A DNA stretch of 64,000 bases from Ixodes scapularis (lineage: Eukaryota; Arthropoda; Arachnida; Ixodida; Ixodidae). Below are positions 11,001 to 21,744 of this stretch, in pieces (position 1 is the first letter of the stretch; every line of letters begins with the position of its first letter). The stretch spans positions 82,005,346 to 82,069,345 of the forward strand of contig NW_024609884.1 in NCBI RefSeq assembly GCF_016920785.2. The letters are read 5' to 3'. The notes beneath the pieces are model-generated. The model worked only from the letters and a program-made list of their open reading frames with translations, did not search any database and was not told where the DNA came from. Both the position numbers and the translations under genes were made by a program.

Positions 11001-11609
11001 GCTTGAATCTTGTTGAATTAATGAACAGAACGTTAGGGCTCAAACGAGCTCGTAGTAGTCGGACATAGTAAAAACACCCTGAGACTGGGAAAAAAGGACG
11101 GACAAACACAGGTCTCAATACGTAAAGTGGTCGAAGCTTGGATCTTGTTGAATTAATGAACAGAACGTTAGGGATCAAACGAGCTCGTAGCAGTCGGACA
11201 TAGTAAAAACACCCTGAGACTGAGAAAAAAAAGGACGGACAAACACAGGTCTCATTACGTAAAGCAGTCGAAGCTTGAATCTTGTTGAATTAATGAACAC
11301 AACGTTAGGGATCAAACGAGCTCGTAGTAGTCGGACATAGTAAAAACACCCTGAGACTGGGAAAAAAGGACGGACAAACACAGGTCTCAATACGTAAAGT
11401 GGTCGAAGCTCGAATCTTGTTGAATTAATGAACAGAACGTTAGGGATCAAACGAGCTCGTAGCAGTCGGACATAGTAAAAACACTCTGAGACTGGGAAAA
11501 AAGGACGGACAAACACAGGTCTCAATACGTAAAGTGGTCGAAGCTTGAATCTTGTTGAATTAATGAACAGAACGTTAGGGCTCAAACGAACTGGTAGTAG
11601 TCGGACACA
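8041..11609. repeat. Satellite array, about 26 units of 135-140 bp
   Basis: A tandem array carrying motifs such as GAGACTGGGAAAAA, GGACGGACAAACACAGGTC and GAAGCTTGAATCTTG in every unit. The left block (about 8041-8930) has more diverged 138-140 bp units with a GGAAAAAGAAAGGACGG variant. The right block (about 8930-11,609) has about 20 units of 135 bp. In the right block a GATCAAACGAGCTCGTAGCA variant recurs at spacings of 270, 405, 405, 404, 405 and 272 bp, showing a mainly trimeric higher-order repeat. Because 135 is divisible by three and one minus frame lacks stops, long open frames (up to 465 codons) appear; I read these as by-products of the period. A 2.5-unit outlier lies at 23.48-23.8 kb. 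Confidence 0.97.
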
Positions 11610-11780
11610 GGGTGTCGAACCGGAACCGAACCAAACCAAACCGAAAACCAGAACAGAACCGTTATTTTTAGCCGAACCGGAACTGAACCAAACCGAAATC
11701 TTCGCCGCCATCTTGGAACTGAACCGGAACCGAACCGAAAAAAAATATAACGGTAACCGGTTCAAAACGGTTCAAGATAA
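11610..11780. repeat. Degenerate (CCGAACC)n repeat
   Basis: The sequence begins CAGGGTGTCGAACCGGAAC directly at the end of the satellite and continues as CCGAACC and AACCAAACC words to about 11,770. CAGGG-type termini followed by GAACC-rich words are seen in some hAT elements, but no opposite terminus is visible, so it may be one truncated end. Confidence 0.6.
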
Positions 11781-12059
11781 TTTTTTTTTTTTAGTATCAC
11801 AAAATGAACATATGGGAATAAAAAATTGGCGGCTGTATTTCTATTTTTTTTTTCATTTAGTGTCCTCAAAGGCATCTGGCGATGCATTACATGAGGGGGG
11901 ATAGCAAAAAATGGGGAAAAGCCGCGATATACTCATAACATGAGTAAAGAATGATCTTGGACTAGTTTTGACATAGAAAAACAAATTGTCATCTACAGAA
12001 TTGCAACGTATGGTAAATTGTGGGGGTTTCGTGGTGCTTTTGTATTGGCGCTATGATTA
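11781..12059. other. No recognised feature
   Basis: AT-rich single-copy sequence. Confidence 0.5.
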
Positions 12060-12265
12060 ACCATGTGTCACGTTGTCACGTGACGTCATTGTGTCAATAC
12101 ATGTTGTAAAGTAATGTCACGTGACCTCGTGACGTCACGTGACTCACTGCGTCAACTCGATTTAATTTGAGGAAGTTACTAGATGTATTAGCCTTGTTGA
12201 CAACGTGACGTAACATGACATCACGATTTAGCACCGAGTCACGTGACACCGTGACGTAAGCGATT
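12060..12265. repeat. Degenerate repeat cluster of CACGTGACGTCA words
   Basis: TCACGTGAC, GTGACGTCACGTGAC, CGTGACGTAA and related words recur about eight times in 200 bp in both orientations. They combine an E-box core (CACGTG) with a CRE-like core (TGACGTCA). This could be a degenerate inverted repeat from a mobile element rather than a regulatory module; no promoter or exon lies next to it. Confidence 0.55.
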
Positions 12266-13126
12266 TTCATAACACCTAGTCGAGTGCACGGGTTCTTGAC
12301 AGTCAGCATCGTCAAACATTCGGGTAACGGCTCATGTCAATTAAATATGATAATAGCCCAACTCTAAAAATATCTGAAGCTTCAGCCCAAGCTTTTGCTT
12401 TCCAAACCCTAGCCGCCTAGGGCATGACTATGATGAACACTGACGGTATATAATTAGCGTCAGATCACGCGGCCGCTTGTTCAAAAAATTGCGAGTTGAG
12501 GAGGGGATCGACAGCTGTCTCTTTCCTTCATTTTGTTTGCATCTGCCATTGCGCGGAGGGGAAAACTAATGCATATTTTCGCAAGCTATAAACGTCAGGG
12601 GTTACTTCTGAGCAGTATTTGTTGAAAGTACAAAAAATGTTGCACGACCAATTTTACATCATTGAGGCACCCAAACAGTTTTTCGTTGCTGCTGAACTGC
12701 ATCCGAAAGATGTCCCCGAGAATAGAAGTATTGAAATGACTAAATGCGACTTATTAATATGACGTTCCATAGAACTACATGTGTGTACGGAAGGAATACT
12801 TAAAAAAAAAAGATTTTAGTGACCTCAGAGGGACAGCCGAACAATGGCAGTCGCTGTAAGTCTCACACGAGCGTCGTTCTCAAGTTATTGCCCAAGTTTC
12901 GACCCCCTCTGTATTTTGCTTAACGAAGCTATAAAAAAATTTTATATATCACTAAATTCTACTCATGATCACTCCCTAACGTTATTAACTGATTGAACTT
13001 GGCTTTGCTCTTTTTTCTAGGCAATGGCAGTCGCCAAAAAGTTAGAGAAATATGAGCATCGTTCATTCCCTCAACTCAGAGCCAGAAGTGGCCACGTGGC
13101 CTGGTGCCTGTCTTATGCCGCCAACG
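12266..13126. other. No supported gene
   Basis: Mostly AT-rich. A polypyrimidine tract ending in TAG precedes a short open frame at 13,024, but no donor or homologous protein supports it. Confidence 0.4.
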
Positions 13127-13697
13127 TTAAGCGCGAGACACATGGACGGCAGAATCGTCCGATCCGACGTCCGATCCGACAGTCCGAACGCCGCTCCGAA
13201 TCGCCGTACGTGACAGTTTGAGACACACGCTTCCGACCTTGCATGCGACACGACGATCCGTTCGGCTCCGCCCAGGAGATCCAAGCACTTCAGCGGAGGG
13301 CCGCGTTCATAGATCTCTGGTCCCAGATTGACGGTTTAGCTCGCACGAGCGAAGTCAGGGGCTTGTTCTCGCTAGCGGGTGCATTCTTTGCTGGGGCCAT
13401 CTTTCTCGAATGGGTCAGCGGGGTTCACGCGTCCGGCTTCCCCTCGCCCGTCCTGTTATCGCGTTCGCTTCGTCCCGCCACATTCAGTACGTCATCATGA
13501 CGTTCGCGCTAGCTGTGCTGTCATTGGCTGGACGCATCCGACAATCCGTCCGCCGTGCGAAACTATCTGGTGCGTTGGACGCACGTCGGATCGCCGATCC
13601 GGCGTCTGAAGCGACCAAATTTTTCGGATCAGGCAGTCGTATCGCCGGATCGGACGTCGGATCGGATGGATTTTTCGCGCATGTGTCTCGCGCTTTA
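13127..13697. mobile_element. Harbinger-like non-autonomous element, about 565 bp
   Basis: The termini are inverted: AGCGCGAGACACATG at the left (from 13,130) and CATGTGTCTCGCGCT at the right (to 13,694), flanked by TTA on both sides (13,127-13,129 and 13,695-13,697). A 3-bp TTA duplication suggests PIF/Harbinger. TTAA is a possible alternative reading because both sides can be extended by one A with a shift. Subterminal GATCCGACGTCCGATCCGA-type words occur near both ends in inverted orientation. The open frames inside are arginine/serine-rich shadows of these repeats. Confidence 0.75.
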
Positions 13698-14331
13698 ATC
13701 ATACCCCCGCGCTGGGGTTAGAAAGGAAGAAATCGCGTGCTGGAGCTCCAGGTATTGTTAGAGTTCGGCTATTCTCATTACCGCAGTGGTTGGACGCGAG
13801 CCCCTACCCAAGTGTCCACCAAGGCATTGGTTACGAGCCGATGTGCGGTACTCACGCAGTTCTCCTGTTCAATCCATGAGCCGCGCTCGACTGTCATCAG
13901 GCGGGTGGGTTTGATCCCACGATTACGACATCAATCTTTGCGAAGGCAAGACTATAAGAAATAGTCTCATTTTTGGCCTCGCAATTTTACCGCGACAAAG
14001 AAGCTTCTGAATCAGTGGCGGCCTGTGCGAGTATACTTGGGTCAGACTAGGACCAGTACGCCTCGGAAAAGTCATGAACATTCCAACCCGATATCGTTTT
14101 ATGACCCCTTTAAACTTCACGGGGTGCACAATAAAAGCAGTGAAGTGTTGCTGTTAACAAGTGAAAACTAAAATTGTCGAATTAGCACACACGAACGGAG
14201 GAGGCAATTTCTCAGGAATACTATCAGTCTTACCACTCTGGCGAAGTAGGAAGACCAGCGAAGCTGTATTATGGTGGGAATGAAGTAATAGCCGGCCGCA
14301 AGTCGGCAAGCCAAAGTGGAAAGGCTGTAGA
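13698..14331. other. No recognised feature
   Basis: No exon, repeat terminus or tandem structure can be supported. Confidence 0.5.
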
Positions 14332-14421
14332 GGTTGCCGCCATCTATGCGCGACGGCGGCAACCAGAAAACCAGCAAGTCGGTTGTCTGGTTGCCGTCGT
14401 CACGTATAGATGTCGGTAGCT
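14332..14421. repeat. Hairpin, about 35-bp arms
   Basis: GGTTGCCGCCATCTATGCG... at 14,332-14,366 pairs imperfectly with the stretch ending 14,421 (CTGGTTGCCGTCGTCACG...), around a loop of about 20 nt. It may be a remnant of a palindromic MITE. Confidence 0.7.
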
Positions 14422-14506
14422 GTCCAGAGTTTAGTGTCGTCATTTGCTCGCTGACGGACACGATACTGGGGCAACTAGCCCTTAATAGCTCCGCTGTAAA
14501 AAGAAG

Positions 14507-14560
14507 TGTGTGTCCGTGTGTGTGTGTCCGTGTGTGTGTGTGTGCGTGCGTGTGTGTGGA
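14507..14560. repeat. (TG)n microsatellite
   Basis: TG dinucleotides interrupted by CC and GC units. Confidence 0.9.
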
Positions 14561-14699
14561 GAAGAGGGGGGTAATTTTAAAAGCTACTGTGTTGTGAAGG
14601 TTCCTAATAATGCTTTATTCGGTTTCTAAAACCCGGGCGACAGTGAAAAGGCTATTGCCCATGCCATAGAGGCCCACTGTACCCGCTACACAAACATAT

Positions 14700-15575
14700 A
14701 TACATAAAAAAAAATATATATATATATATATATACATATATATACATACACATACACATATACACCGGGTGACTCCGCGAAGACCCCCAAAAATCCCAAA
14801 ACTCAAAGCGTAAAAAAAAGAAAAAAACTCTCCTCGGGAACAAACCACCAGCCACGGCGGACGCCAGGAACCGCCAAAAACATAGCAATCAGCCAACTAA
14901 CCAATCAAAATCCGTCAATCAACCCTCCAACCAGCGAAACAGACATATGGCTCCAATTAGAAAGCCGCCGAGCGCCATCGAAAACCACTGAATCAGCCAT
15001 CCCCAAAAAGAATTCCGGCGCGCGAGAAGCGCAGCACCGCACCAAAGCCACCGCTCGTGGAGCAGGCACAAGGCTGGGGCCAGATAAGAGACGGAAAAAT
15101 CGCGCGGGCGCCTTATCGCAACCGCCAGCCCCGTACCCGCTCAAAGAGCGGCAACCCTAGCGCACCACTACGCCTCCCACGCGCCCAAAGTCCCTCCGAA
15201 AACGACCGACCCAGCGGCCCCCGACAACGCTCAGCAACCCTCCAACCAGAAACCACACGTCCATTTCCACCAATTAAAAGCCAATCAACGAACCCCAACC
15301 AATCAGCCGGCCAACCAGTATGCCCCCGGCAACCCCCGACGCCCGCCGCGGCCGGCAGTCCGCTCCCGAAGAAAGCCCCCTCCCCCCTCTGACGCTCCAA
15401 TCTTCAGGACCCCCGAAAGTCCTCGCAGAAACACCCGGCATACATACATACATACATATACATACATATACATGCACACACACATACATATATATACATA
15501 TATATATATATACATACATACGTATATATATACACATATATATACATACACACACATACACATACACATATATAA
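14700..15575. repeat. C/A-rich block bounded by (TA)/(TACA) microsatellites
   Basis: Microsatellites of TA, TACA and CATA units at 14,707-14,765 and 15,437-15,575 bracket about 670 bp that is markedly rich in C and A on the plus strand, with many CCAATCA and CCAACCA words. The inner edges are similar in inverted orientation (ACCGGGTGACTCCGCGAAGAC at 14,765 versus the complement of CGAAAGTCCTCGCAGAAAC.. ending at about 15,438). This suggests a mobile element with TIRs next to microsatellites. Open frames across it encode only low-complexity peptides. Confidence 0.6.
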
Positions 15576-15612
15576 ATCTTTGTACACTGGGATTTTCGGA
15601 TTGAGTGTCAGA

Positions 15613-16089
15613 TCACAGTTCTTTCAGATGGATGGTTGCACATTTACACAGTTCCTTTATGTCCGCTTTGCTTTCAAATGTCCCTTGTGTGACGTCACTC
15701 GGGAGGGAGCGCCAGAGCTCGATGGTTCTCGGGAGGAGCGTGCTTCTATGACGCTCCGTCCGTCCAAGGAGGGGTTGTAGTTTATCGGCGCGATTCTTCC
15801 TCACATACCCTAGGAGAGGCGTAGGAGGGCCACCCAGCGTGCAGGCTAGGAGGCGGAGCGAAGCCACCTGCCTACGGACAGACGGGCAGTTCCACCCCAC
15901 AGCTCCGAGAAGTTCCGGGGTGCCGATGTCCCTGTATTGCCTCAGCTGCGGCGGCGATTGGCGACGCAGGATAGCATAGGCCGCGCGCCGTTGCACACTC
16001 TCCGCGCCGTTGCACACTCCCCGCATCTTTGGCGCAGACCAAAAAGCGTGACCCCGGAAACTACTTTGTGTGCAAAAGGCTCTTGCCAA
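15613..16089 (-). pseudogene. LINE ORF2 C-terminal remnant (non-LTR retrotransposon)
   Basis: The 158-codon frame has the hallmarks of the C-terminal region downstream of reverse transcriptase in Jockey/CR1-type LINEs: an SVQRRAAYAILRR segment, an LGAVGW...RR segment, and near the end LLPRTIELWRSLPSDV followed by F. In such elements this part reads roughly ER.QRRA...L..L.W..L..RR...RT..LWN.LP..V. The start methionine is arbitrary, because the polymerase part upstream is missing. Beyond the stop, on the minus strand, about 40 bp of 3' sequence runs into the microsatellite at 15,575-15,437, which is compatible with a repeat-tailed LINE insertion. It is a 5'-truncated, non-functional copy. Family recognition is from motif memory; clade assignment is uncertain. 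Confidence 0.7.
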
Positions 16090-16267
16090 ATAGCACGTTT
16101 TTGTCGTTCCAGACGCTCGCGCTGTTCCTCACGACGATGCACTAAGAATAGTAATACGTGCTTTTAAAACACTTGGCTTTCACTGAGCTTGAACCTCCTG
16201 CAGCATGCATTTTGCACCATCGAATTCGATTTTCTCAGCAAGAAGAAATCACAATGACCACCAGCCT

Positions 16268-16552
16268 ATAGACCATAGGGTGCCTACATGTCTGTCTGTC
16301 TCAGGGTGAAGACATCCATTGTTGCCCTGAATGTGCCAGCGCGTGACACTCTCGCGCACTGTGAGCGTGACTTGGGCGGTAAAATGGCGTCTATGCATTA
16401 GCCAAAGCTACGCGCTCGAGCTGAGAGACACCAGATTGCGCGCACAACAAAATGAATTAAAAAAGAAGAAAAAACTATTGGGCGGAAAGATGGCTGAGAT
16501 GTCACCACTCAAGCAAAAGCGCGCGTGTGTATGAAGGCACTCTAATAGACCA
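16268..16552. mobile_element. hAT MITE, 269 bp (family M1, copy A)
   Basis: The element spans 16,276-16,544, starting TAGGGTGCCTACATG and ending as the complement of TAGAGTGCCTTCATA. It is flanked by a perfect 8-bp TSD, ATAGACCA (16,268-16,275 and 16,545-16,552). The same terminal sequence and 8-bp TSD length recur at 41,817-41,859 and 47,452-47,788, defining a three-copy family in this window. No coding capacity. Confidence 0.88.
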
Positions 16553-16819
16553 TACCATTTAGCGCTCTCTGGGCGGCACCATTTTGTTCGACCGCAGCGC
16601 CCTCTCCACACATCCGGGAAGTTCAGCGGGTTCGGCGGGGTAAAACGAGAGAGAGGGCACGCGCCCGACTCCGCTAGCAGACGACAAACCGGGAGGTTGC
16701 CGTTCTCCATCTTTGGGCTGTATCGGCGGGCAGTACGGTACATCGGACTCTCGCTCGTGGCTGCCGTTGTGAAGTCGTTCGCGTTCTTAGAATAGTTGTG
16801 GCTCCTCCAAAATCAGCTA

Positions 16820-17079
16820 TATAGACGCTTTACAGCAGCTGTGCATGGGCGCCGCCATAACTGACCTTCAGTTTTTGTTCCCTCTTATTCCGTTCGCTTC
16901 ACTTCATCATTACCACAGCAGGACAGGTTATTGCCATTTTAGATGCTACTGTGTTCTTGTGCCCAGCATAGGCCCTTGTGAAGACCCGTCAACGCCCGCT
17001 TCAGTGGCTCGGCATCTCGGTAAGACAAGAGAAGGGCGGCTATGGCGGCTCAATCTGGCGCGTGAGTAAAGCGTCTATA
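16820..17079 (+). mobile_element. TA-flanked MITE, 256 bp (family M2, copy 1)
   Basis: The termini TAGACGCTTTAC (from 16,822) and GTAAAGCGTCTA (to 17,077) are exact inverted repeats, with TA on each side, as expected of a Tc1/mariner-type insertion. A second copy in opposite orientation lies at 24,453-24,699. Both contain a 74-80 codon open frame, but it reads only through the repeat. Confidence 0.85.
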
Positions 17080-18772
17080 GCTCTCTGTTGTTCTATTTCG
17101 CTAAATGATCAACTAGCATATCCTTTTTCTGTTACTTAAATAGCAGTTGAGTCAGACGGCAGTACTATCGTCAACTACTGCGTGTATTGTGGCAGGAGAG
17201 CACGTTTTATTTATTATTTCAGACTTCCACTCATGGTCGCTAAAGGCTTACACCAGTACGAACTTTTTATAGTAAAAAAGATACAGCAACCGGATTTACT
17301 TTTCGCCAAACAAACCGGCCAATCTGACACAGTTTTCCATATATTTTTTTTTATTTGCACGCAGGTAACAGCGCAATTGGACCCTGTGAGTTTTTTTATT
17401 TAGCATAGTATTACACGACAACTGGCATACCAAAATCTGCGCATCTGCGATTGAAAGTTCCGAAATGACGCGATTTTAAACAGTTTGCACGCCAGCCGGA
17501 CGCTAGCTACAGCCCACTCGGCGGAGCGGACGACGTGCGGGGTGAGAGGGGGAGTGCATTTTTTTCTCTTTTACCTTCTCTGCTATGACCCTAATGGAAC
17601 GGTCTATAGTGTGATGATGTCACATGCATACCATGTTAAACAGTTAATCTTTCTGGTGAAATGTGATGTTTGCAACACTAGCAATCGATATCCTAATTGT
17701 AAAATTGTGCAATTTTTGTAGCAGTCTCGCGATGATATATGGCAGCCTAGAAAAATGTTAGCGCGCATGACTATTCAAGCATAGGGTTCTAAAGCGAGGG
17801 CCAAAAGAAGTGCAGGTAAAACCGAATATAACATTAGCCTCCCGAGGCAGTATTTCGCGAAGTTTCGAGCTCATGGAAGCTGATAAAATGTGATTTATAC
17901 TACGATTTTAAGAATTTTGTCTGTTCTTCGCCCTAGTTATGTAAAATTATAAATTTCATTGCCTGCATTTTTACGCATAACTTTGTAATAAGGCATTCTG
18001 TAAGGGATTCTTTAAAAAATAACATTAATTATCTCTCTATTTTTCGACATTTCATGTATTTGACTTCCAATCTATTATGTGAGCAGAGCAGCCTTTTGGC
18101 GTACCCTGCAACCCGATGTTTCACACTGCCAACCAGAAAACAGAAAAACACTTTTACGCAGGCTCCACAGCTCGCGTAGTTTCGAGTACCGTCCTTCCGC
18201 GTCGGTCTCAAGCGGTTATCAGAACTTTATAAAGTAAAATTTATTGATCACTATAAAAATATGTTTAATTACTAACTGAATATTTGACAACATAAATAAG
18301 TGGCCGACCACCCTAAAGCAATGCCCCCCAAATTATCTGAAAAATGTTCTGCCAATCTTTTCCTGCGATTTTATCATCGACAGCCACGTTGTAAGCGATA
18401 TGGGACAGCGTAACACACATTCCTGATTTTGAAGCTAATTTAAATAACTATGTGTTCCTCACACATATAACTTCTCAAGCATATGGAAGTCTGTTATTGT
18501 CTCTTTTATGTGGGGAACATTACTTTTATGTGTCTGTGGGCTGGACAAAAACGAAGTAAACAAGGGCGCGCGGCGGAACTATGACGATTGCGCACGCAAA
18601 CCGTCAGAAAGTGTCCAATTAAGTAGCTGCCATGTCGAGTAGAACGTGAAATACTACTTCGTGTTACTTAACAAAAAAAGAATCTTGGAGGACTTTAAGC
18701 TTCTTCTTTAAAAGTGGAACGCGATAGCCTTAACGGGCCTCGTTTGCATCGCATTCTCATTTGCCACGAAAG
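17080..18772. other. No recognised feature
   Basis: AT-rich sequence. Short frames occur on both strands, but none has supportable homology, and no repeat termini or tandem arrays are seen. Confidence 0.5.
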
Positions 18773-18850
18773 CGTGCCTCGCGTGGCCCAGTCAAAAGCG
18801 TCTAACTCGCAACCGAAGGGTCGTGGGTTCAAATCCCACCTAAAATTCTT
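18773..18850 (+). repeat. tRNA-related sequence
   Basis: An A-box-like GTGGCCCAGTC and a B box within a perfect 5-bp T-arm (GTGGG TTCAAAT CCCAC, about 18,823-18,839) are at tRNA spacing. The acceptor stem is not complementary, so it is a pseudogene or SINE head. It is followed by an oligo-T run. Confidence 0.6.
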
Positions 18851-19837
18851 AATTTTTTTCTTTAAGGCAAAGGCATTACTTTAAAACGTGAAATCATTTG
18901 AGACATACGGCGAACTTTAATTCGCATTACACCTCATGTTTTAATCACTCTCATTCCACGCGTGATGTTACGTTTCACATGAGCATTGTGGGTTGTTTGA
19001 AATTTTTGCGCGAGGATATGTAGCTCTGACGTCATCACCCTGTCGACCAACCAAGATTTTCTAGTCACGCCACCGACATCGGGTTTTCTGCGACATGAGC
19101 TCCTTAACACTGTCGCGTTAAAGTCATCAATTAGCAAAAGTGATGCTCATTTGCAAATTAAAATGGCCGGCATCTTGTCAAGAACAAACATCAACAGCCA
19201 GGCTATGCCAGCTTCTCCTGTATAAGAAAATGTTCACTTGGACAAGCGCTATTTTGGGGCAGATTCGATCGGAGTGCGAAGGTGCGTATAGATTAGGGTG
19301 AACAATTGCGATTACTCCTTGCTGCATGATTAGTCGCATGCATGCGGTACTGAGTGTAAACAATGTTTGGTTAGAACAGCAAGCATTTTGATCGCCCCTC
19401 GGTGTTCCTATAAAAAATAGTCGAAAAGGAATTATTCTAAAACTTTTGTGACATTTTGAAAATTTCATTGCTTTTAGCTGAGTTGTGTCGTCATCTTATA
19501 CATATGTATTGTGAAGTGTATTTCGTAAACAATATCCGGTAATATATGGCCACGAGGTGCTCATCTTATAATTTTATGTGATGCATTTCATTTCTTGGTT
19601 CAAAGACACAATCACGATTTCACTTTAAATACTGCGACACAATGTTGTAGTAATCACGGGTATTTTAGGCGACCTACCACACTTCGCGACAATATTTTAT
19701 ACCGTGTAAATAAATCAGCTTCAACTTTATAATTTTACTTAAACACGAAGAAAGGACAAGAAAATGCCGTATAGGTCTAAATTTCAAGCTGATCTATTTA
19801 CAGATGTACCAACAAGCTCACCTCTTCACTCTTGTAC
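18851..19837. other. No recognised feature
   Basis: AT-rich; no supported coding or repeat structure. Confidence 0.5.
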
Positions 19838-20208
19838 TTAAAGGGCAACTCCGGTCCATACTTTCGATTTTGGGATTATGACTGTATTTAGTGCAGTCAG
19901 CGTCCCTGAATTACAAGGTGTAATTTTTTTCTCGTTATTGTGCGTAGTTTTAAATATATCGACGCCTCAAAGTTTTGTTTGGGGCGCGGCCAACAAAACC
20001 GAAACTAGCCGCTCGAGGACCGGCAACACTGGAAATCAGCCGCTATGTGAACATGACGTCAGGATCGTTCTCGTTCACCGAGTACGCAGGCCGAGCGGCG
20101 CCTACCTCTGTTGCGCCAGCCGTCTAAAGATAGAAGGTACGCTGTTTTTGTTTTAATTCTGCTTACGTGGTAGTTATCCAGCATAGGTAGCAAGAGTTAG
20201 TGTGTATA

Positions 20209-21380
20209 CCCAAGAGCTAGCGACTGGAAAACCCGTGAACTCTTATGATGTCGTACTCGGCGGCCGCCCACGTGCGTGCGCTATGCCGTACTCGTCGCTT
20301 GTATACCCAAAAGCAGAGCTGGCAGTAATGCAATTACTGTAATGAAATTACAGTAATTTAATTACTTGTTCCAGTAATTAGTAATGTAATTCATTACTTT
20401 TTGTAGCAGGAAATTTAGTAATGTAATGAATTACTCCAGCGACGGTAATTGTAATTAAATTACCTAATTACTTTTTCGCACCAGGCATATTTTTTGTGTC
20501 CACAATACACAAGAGCGCTTTTCTTTTTATTTTACTTTTTCTTTTTCCTCTACACCTTTCAAAAACGCTCTTTGGCCGCCGCTATGTTGCTGATGCTAAT
20601 GCGGCTGGTGCGACTCTCGCGCCCCCTATCAGCTAGACATTTTCTGCCACTCTCTTGAACTGTGAAAACCCGCTCAGCGCGATTCTCTACCTATGTTCTG
20701 CGGTTTTTCATTCGACGTTTTCTGGCCCCTCTTGAAAGTTTCCGCTTACTTTTTCTGATGCATACTGCGTACCCTCTCTGTGTTATCTTCCACTGTGAGA
20801 AATAGGGCTGGTAAGTGCCTTCCATTCGAGCTTTTCTGCTCGACATTCTCGGGAAACGAAGGAGGGGAAGTAGGTCGAACTAAGGCCCCTGGTGGAACGG
20901 CCCTCGACACGATTTTGCGAACGATGACAATTGTTCTCCCCCCTCCCAGAGATCATCCGCGTAGGGTCCTCAGTCATCTCCAAAAATAGTTGTCCGGGAT
21001 GGGGTGGGAAACGGATCAGTCGCGTGCGTTCCTCTGTCCATCGGTAAACATGCAACAGAGAGTTCTAGCTGTGTGCCATGAACTGTGTAAATAATGTAAA
21101 TAAAGTTATCTGTAAAAGGAAGTTATCAATAGCTCCTTTATATTTAAAAGTATACAAAAGTAATGCGAAAGTAATGCCATTACTTTTACAAGTAATTTGT
21201 AATGGTAATTAATTACTTTCTGGCTGTGGTAATTTGTAATGTAATTTAATTACAAAATATGAGTAATTTGGCCAGCTCTGCCCAAAAGCTAGGGACTGGA
21301 AAACGAGTGAACTCGTTCGGTGCCCTACTCGGCGGCTGTCGCCGTGTGTGCGGTATTCCTTACTCGTCGCTAGGCCTAAA
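20209..21380. repeat. 97-bp direct repeat split by the nested hAT element
   Basis: The stretch 20,209-20,305 (CCCAAGAGCTAGCGACTGG...) is repeated, about 80% alike, from 21,281 (CCCAAAAGCTAGGGACTGG...) to about 21,375. The two copies were adjacent before the hAT element entered at their junction. Confidence 0.8.
20306..21288. mobile_element. Non-autonomous hAT element, 967 bp
   Basis: The element spans 20,314-21,280 with termini CAGAGCTGGC and GCCAGCTCTG and a perfect 8-bp TSD CCCAAAAG (20,306-20,313 and 21,281-21,288). Subterminal regions are dense in GTAATTAATTAC-type words in both orientations, as in the hAT element at 57,416-58,180. No transposase remains. It lies inside the Kolobok-like element, so it is younger. 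Confidence 0.93.
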
Positions 21381-21744
21381 TTGTCATCGGGGCTTCGTGG
21401 ATGGAGCGGCGTTGCTTTACGTCGCGCTGCCAGTGACGTACAGTACTGGGGGCCCTCTCGCTTTCGCGCTGCGGGTCAGTTCCAGACGCGAAGCTTTGAG
21501 GCTCTCCGGCGCGGGCCGCGGCGCCCGCACACACGTGTGCTGGCCCTGCTAAGCTGTACACGTCTGTTTTTTCGTTCTTTTTTCCTCGGGCGCGTAAAAG
21601 CCGAAGTCCGAAGTCCACCCGTCGAACAGCGTTCACCCACACCTTCTCAAATTTCCGGTCCGTTGTAAACTTGTGAAAAAGCACCTCCGTGTTGCGCAGC
21701 GGGTTGTTTGAGCAGCCCACAGCGCTACAAGTTGCACTCGGCAT
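21376..21744 (-). pseudogene. THAP zinc-finger exon of a Kolobok-like transposase
   Basis: The frame starts at an ATG and reads MPSATCSAVGC, followed within about 30 residues by FHKF and then VWVNAVRRVDF. The layout Met-Pro-x-x-x-Cys-x4-Cys, an FH.F motif and a conserved Trp followed by a basic RR.DF segment is the first half of a C2CH THAP DNA-binding domain. The second Cys/His pair expected downstream (C-S-x-H-F) is absent, so either a splice site follows the RR.DF segment or the gene is broken; after about residue 45 the frame becomes low-complexity. In Kolobok elements THAP binds the element's own ends. Its position inside a TTAA-flanked element supports that assignment. Confidence 0.65.

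Noticed and set aside
8041..11609. CRISPR-like regular repeat
   Set aside because: Units are contiguous 135-140 bp monomers without unique spacers, in a eukaryotic context.
8972..11765. Long minus-strand open frames (465, 270 and 196 codons) with a 45-residue repeat
   Set aside because: They arise because the satellite period is 135 bp, a multiple of three, and one frame lacks stops. Units of 138-140 bp break the frame, starts are arbitrary, and no gene signals flank them.
13000..13221. Possible exon after a TTTTTTCTAG acceptor with an ATGGCAGTCGCC start
   Set aside because: The frame soon runs into a transposon terminus at 13,127, no donor or homology was found, and a similar ATGGCAGTCGCT at 12,844 suggests a local duplication instead.
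15274..15780. Open frames encoding Tyr/Val/Cys or Thr/His/Ile repeats
   Set aside because: Translation of TA/TACA/CATA microsatellites; no protein is implied.
16845..17069. Conserved 74-80 codon frame shared with 24,703-24,461
   Set aside because: It lies wholly in two copies of a TIR-bounded MITE; conservation reflects the repeat.
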